Source of the DNA: Undibacterium sp. YM2
GTDB taxonomy: Bacteria; Pseudomonadota; Gammaproteobacteria; Burkholderiales; Burkholderiaceae_D
Length of the DNA stretch: 64,000 bases
Assembly: GCF_009937975.1 (NCBI RefSeq)
Contig: NZ_AP018441.1
Coordinates: forward strand, 3,968,001 to 4,032,000
Direction of reading: 5' to 3'
The stretch's first letter is position 1, and each line of letters starts with the position of its first letter. Positions 61,473 through 64,000 of this stretch are shown piece after piece. The notes beneath the pieces are model-generated. The model did no database searches. It had not been told where the DNA came from and saw nothing but the letters and a program-made list of their open reading frames with translations. The translations under genes were made by a program, and so were the position numbers.

Positions 61473-62296
61473 AAGATGATTTGCCAGCACCCGCTCGTGA
61501 CAATCATCAAATCGCCGAGGCGATGACGGATTTGTATGACCGTTATTACACCAGCCATGAATACGAAAAGCGCTATCCCAAGCCCAACCAGGGCACCCTG
61601 CACTTCCTGTTTGATAATGGCGCAAGAGAGGCAAAAGACATACTCGATTTTGGTTGCGGTAATGGCCGCTATGCCCTGCCCCTGTTACAGCAAACCAATG
61701 CGAGGCTGACCGGTTTTGATATCTCACATGCAGCGATAGCCGAGCTGTCACGTTTTTTACAAAACAATCCGCATGCAGAGCGCATGCGTCTGTTCGAAGG
61801 TGACGCACAAATCCTCAATGGGCAGGGTGACTATGACCTGGTCATGCTGATGTTTGGTGTGCTCAGCCATGTTGGCGACCATACTGCCAGGCTGGCTACG
61901 CTGAGGCAATTGCGCAGCCTGATGCGGCCTGAGGGCAAGCTGGTGCTCAGCGTACCCAGCATTTTCCGCCGCCGCCCCTTCGAGTTATTTGCAGCATACT
62001 GGCAGCGCATGACAGGCAAGGCGCGTGATACGCAAAAAGAACCGGGCAATATTTTGTTTACCCGCAATATAGACAAACAGGCGCACCAGTTTTTTTATCA
62101 CCTGTATTCAGTCGCTGGCTTGCGTGCAGAATTGCAGGAAGCAGGCTTTGCCATCACCGCGCTGTCACCAGAAAGCCTGCTGCCAGAATGGATGATTACC
62201 CAGCATGACCTGTTGGGCAAGCTTGATGAAGCCCTGCTACCCTTGCTGCCAGCGGCGCTCGGCTATGGCATACGTGCAGTGGCTGTACCCACATAG
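61463..62296 (+). CDS. Class I SAM-dependent methyltransferase
   Basis: A 277-residue methyltransferase. Motif I is ILDFGCGNGRYALPLL near residue 60, then the acidic LTGFDIS; motif II-like YDLVMLMFGVLSHVGD near 128; motif III LMRPEGKLVLSVPS near 158. The N-terminal RYYTSHEYEKRYPKPN resembles small-molecule methyltransferases of the Methyltransf_11/25 type. It overlaps the preceding gene by ten bases. Substrate unknown; it could act on the lipopeptide or on an unrelated metabolite. Confidence 0.85.
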   Translation: MPVKDDLPAPARDNHQIAEAMTDLYDRYYTSHEYEKRYPKPNQGTLHFLFDNGAREAKDILDFGCGNGRYALPLLQQTNARLTGFDISHAAIAELSRFLQNNPHAERMRLFEGDAQILNGQGDYDLVMLMFGVLSHVGDHTARLATLRQLRSLMRPEGKLVLSVPSIFRRRPFELFAAYWQRMTGKARDTQKEPGNILFTRNIDKQAHQFFYHLYSVAGLRAELQEAGFAITALSPESLLPEWMITQHDLLGKLDEALLPLLPAALGYGIRAVAVPT

Positions 62297-62320
62297 ACAT
62301 GATTCAAACATGATTCAAAC

Positions 62321-63955
62321 ATGACGATATACAAAAGAAAAATAAAATCATATTGCAGCCTGCTATTTTTGTTGATGATGCTATTCATGACAGCAGTACA
62401 GGCACAAGCAGCGAAGTCACCTGCTGCAAGCGAGAGACTGACACTGATACGCGAACGTGGCGCAATCGTCGTTGGCGTCAAAACCGATTACCCACCGTTT
62501 GGCATGCTGGACGCCAATGGCGTGCCCGAAGGTTTCGAGCATGACCTGGCAGCCGACATCGCCAAACGCCTTGGCGTGCAATTACGCAAGGTCAGCGTCA
62601 CTGGCAGCAACCGTCTGCAAAAATTACAGGAAGGCGTGATCGACCTGGTGATCGCCACGACGGGAGACACGGAAGAACGCCGCCAGATCGTGACCATGAT
62701 AGAACCGAATTATTATGCGTCCGGCGTCACCCTGTTCATGCCGCCGACAGCAAACATCAAGGACTGGGCAGATACCCGTGGCCATCCTGTATGCGCAACA
62801 CAAGGCTCTTACTTCAACCGTGTCATGCAGCAGCGTTATCTGATGGAATTGCAGATGTATAACAATGCCAGAGATGCCAAACTGGCTGTCAAGGATGGGC
62901 GTTGCATAGGCTATCTGTTCGACAATACCGCCGTCATCAATGATCTCGCCAACCCTGAATGGAAAGGCTATAAAGCACCCTTGCCGCCCACCCTGAACAC
63001 ACCTTGGGCGATGGCTATCAGCAAGAGTGAAAAAGGCACGGAATTTGAAAAAATGCTAGGCGATATCGTCGCCGACTGGCACCGCAGCGGCTTTTTGCAA
63101 GAGCGGGAAAAAGCCTGGGGTATAGCGCCATCAAAATTCCTGGCGGATACCCACGCACTGTGGCAAAAAGAGGAAGGCGACAAGACACCCTTTTGCCACC
63201 GCATGCCAGACGGTAGCTGGCGCGCGGAATGTCGTAACCAGGTATTCCTGACATCAACAGATGTAGGTGGTCTGGCGCAACTTGGTCTGTGGCTCAATGA
63301 AACCACGGGCATCAACCTGACCCTGGTGTATGACAGCTTTGACCGCAGACAGTTCTTTTATGGCTTGCTGGTTACGCTGGTGCTAACGGTTTTTTGCATC
63401 ACTTGCAGCCTCTTGCTGGGCTGGGCGGGTGCAGTATTTGCCGAATCCAGAATATCGCTATTATCAGTCACGGCACGGCTGCTGGGTACGGTAGGCCGTA
63501 TGACGCCACCCTTGCTGTGCATGTATCTGCTACTGTTTGGCGTGGGCGCAATACTCAGTGAAACTGCCGGCATCGCGCTGTCTGCCTTTGGCGTGGTCTT
63601 GTTTTGCCTCAGCGTGTATACCGGCGCTGGCGTCATGACAGCCTTGCTGGATGCAGCAACGGCTTACCGTTTGCAACATGGTGAATTTCGCCTGCGCTTT
63701 GCCAATACCTCGCAAATCGCCAGGCTGGCCAGCGGCTCGGTGACAGCATCGCTGATCAATGTATCCAAGGCTACCATGATGGCGTCTGCCGTGGCCGTGC
63801 CAGAACTATTGTCGGCCACCACGTCCATCATCAATGAACGCGGCAATGTCGGTGTCATGATGAATGCCCTGCTCTTGACCTTTTTGCTGATTATCTTTGC
63901 CGTGGTGCGTGTCATACGCCAGCTTGAACAAAAAATCCTGGCGAGGGTCGCATGA
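62321..63955 (+). CDS. Fused amino-acid ABC solute-binding protein and permease
   Basis: A 544-residue fusion. Signal peptide residues 1-30 (MTIYKRKIKSYCSLLFLLMM, ending AQAA). Residues about 40-285 are a family 3 binding domain (LIRERGAIVVGVKTDYPPFG, VIDLVIATTGDTEERRQIV). Residues about 340-540 are an ABC permease with four to five helices and the cytoplasmic EAA-like region (TASLINVSKATMMASAVAVPELLSATTSI). Such fusions occur in polar amino acid importers. Its stop overlaps the next gene by ATGA. Confidence 0.88.
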   Translation: MTIYKRKIKSYCSLLFLLMMLFMTAVQAQAAKSPAASERLTLIRERGAIVVGVKTDYPPFGMLDANGVPEGFEHDLAADIAKRLGVQLRKVSVTGSNRLQKLQEGVIDLVIATTGDTEERRQIVTMIEPNYYASGVTLFMPPTANIKDWADTRGHPVCATQGSYFNRVMQQRYLMELQMYNNARDAKLAVKDGRCIGYLFDNTAVINDLANPEWKGYKAPLPPTLNTPWAMAISKSEKGTEFEKMLGDIVADWHRSGFLQEREKAWGIAPSKFLADTHALWQKEEGDKTPFCHRMPDGSWRAECRNQVFLTSTDVGGLAQLGLWLNETTGINLTLVYDSFDRRQFFYGLLVTLVLTVFCITCSLLLGWAGAVFAESRISLLSVTARLLGTVGRMTPPLLCMYLLLFGVGAILSETAGIALSAFGVVLFCLSVYTGAGVMTALLDAATAYRLQHGEFRLRFANTSQIARLASGSVTASLINVSKATMMASAVAVPELLSATTSIINERGNVGVMMNALLLTFLLIIFAVVRVIRQLEQKILARVA

Positions 63956-64000
63956 TGGACGGCACAGAAATCTTCCAGCACCTGCTGACCTGGACACCAT
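63952..64000 (+). CDS. ABC permease, 5' end only (runs off the window)
   Basis: ATG 63952 overlaps the preceding stop and opens MMDGTEIFQHLLTWTP, a start typical of His/Glu/Gln/Arg/opine family permeases. Only 16 codons are visible. It probably pairs with the preceding fusion protein's permease domain. Confidence 0.5.
   Translation, partial: MMDGTEIFQHLLTWTP

Noticed and set aside
1..64000. CRISPR arrays, rRNA genes, or complete insertion sequences
   Set aside because: No regular spacer arrays, rRNA sequence or transposase ORF was seen by reading.

Overview
The window reads as a chromosomal segment of a betaproteobacterium of the Oxalobacteraceae type, probably a moderate-GC genus such as Undibacterium (inference). 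Reasons: the block ompA-like gene, ubiG, gph and ssrA; a tmRNA tag ending in ALAA; ubiquinone synthesis; and abundant TonB-dependent receptors. Protein identities come from reading motifs by eye, with no database search.

Layout. 1-2960: housekeeping block (OmpA-family protein, UbiG, Gph, tmRNA). 2900-3278: a tandem array of about 180 bp units repeating the 3' end of ssrA, with compensatory base changes between copies. 3279-5040: AT-rich patch with small membrane-protein ORFs and a decayed-looking ORF. 5131-9445: GST, a lipoprotein, a 270 bp inverted-repeat element, and a membrane-anchored di-heme cytochrome resembling RoxA. 9461-15043: disaccharide-phosphorylase operon (GH65 phosphorylase, beta-phosphoglucomutase, MFS transporter, LacI regulator) behind a promoter with two CCGG-centred operators. 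15255-23852: Fur-box-controlled NRPS-independent siderophore operon (NIS synthetase, MFS exporter, NIS synthetase, TonB receptor) with a convergent PepSY membrane protein. 24072-28151: a second LacI regulator divergent from a TonB receptor preceded by twin operators.

28219-57530 is the centrepiece: an apparently uncharacterised PKS/NRPS lipopeptide cluster. It has a type II thioesterase, Sfp-type PPTase, fatty acyl-AMP ligase (FAAL), stand-alone ACP, a 2940-residue KS-AT-ACP-aminotransferase-C-A-T-E protein, a SyrP-like dioxygenase, a C*-A-T-TE protein whose C domain has lost its catalytic motif, a C-A-T-C protein ending in an intact C domain, a luciferase-like monooxygenase, an ACC-deaminase/D-cysteine-desulfhydrase-like gene with a one-base frameshift, a 412-residue protein of unknown family, a duplicated-domain 228-residue protein, and an ABC exporter with a cyclic-nucleotide-binding-like domain. 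Predicted logic: FAAL and ACP load a fatty acid, the PKS module extends it, the aminotransferase makes a beta-amino acyl chain, Asp is added, beta-hydroxylated and epimerised, and the two short NRPSs add Cys-like and Gln-like residues before thioesterase release. The probable working order differs from the gene order.

Three stress-type partner-switch genes bracket the cluster: a STAS anti-anti-sigma protein at 30291, and an RsbW-like kinase and RsbU-like phosphatase at 58018-60591. A 77-residue nitrile-hydratase-leader-like peptide lies beside the STAS gene. The right end (60588-64000) holds two amino-acid-type solute-binding proteins, one fused to a permease, a methyltransferase, and the start of another permease.
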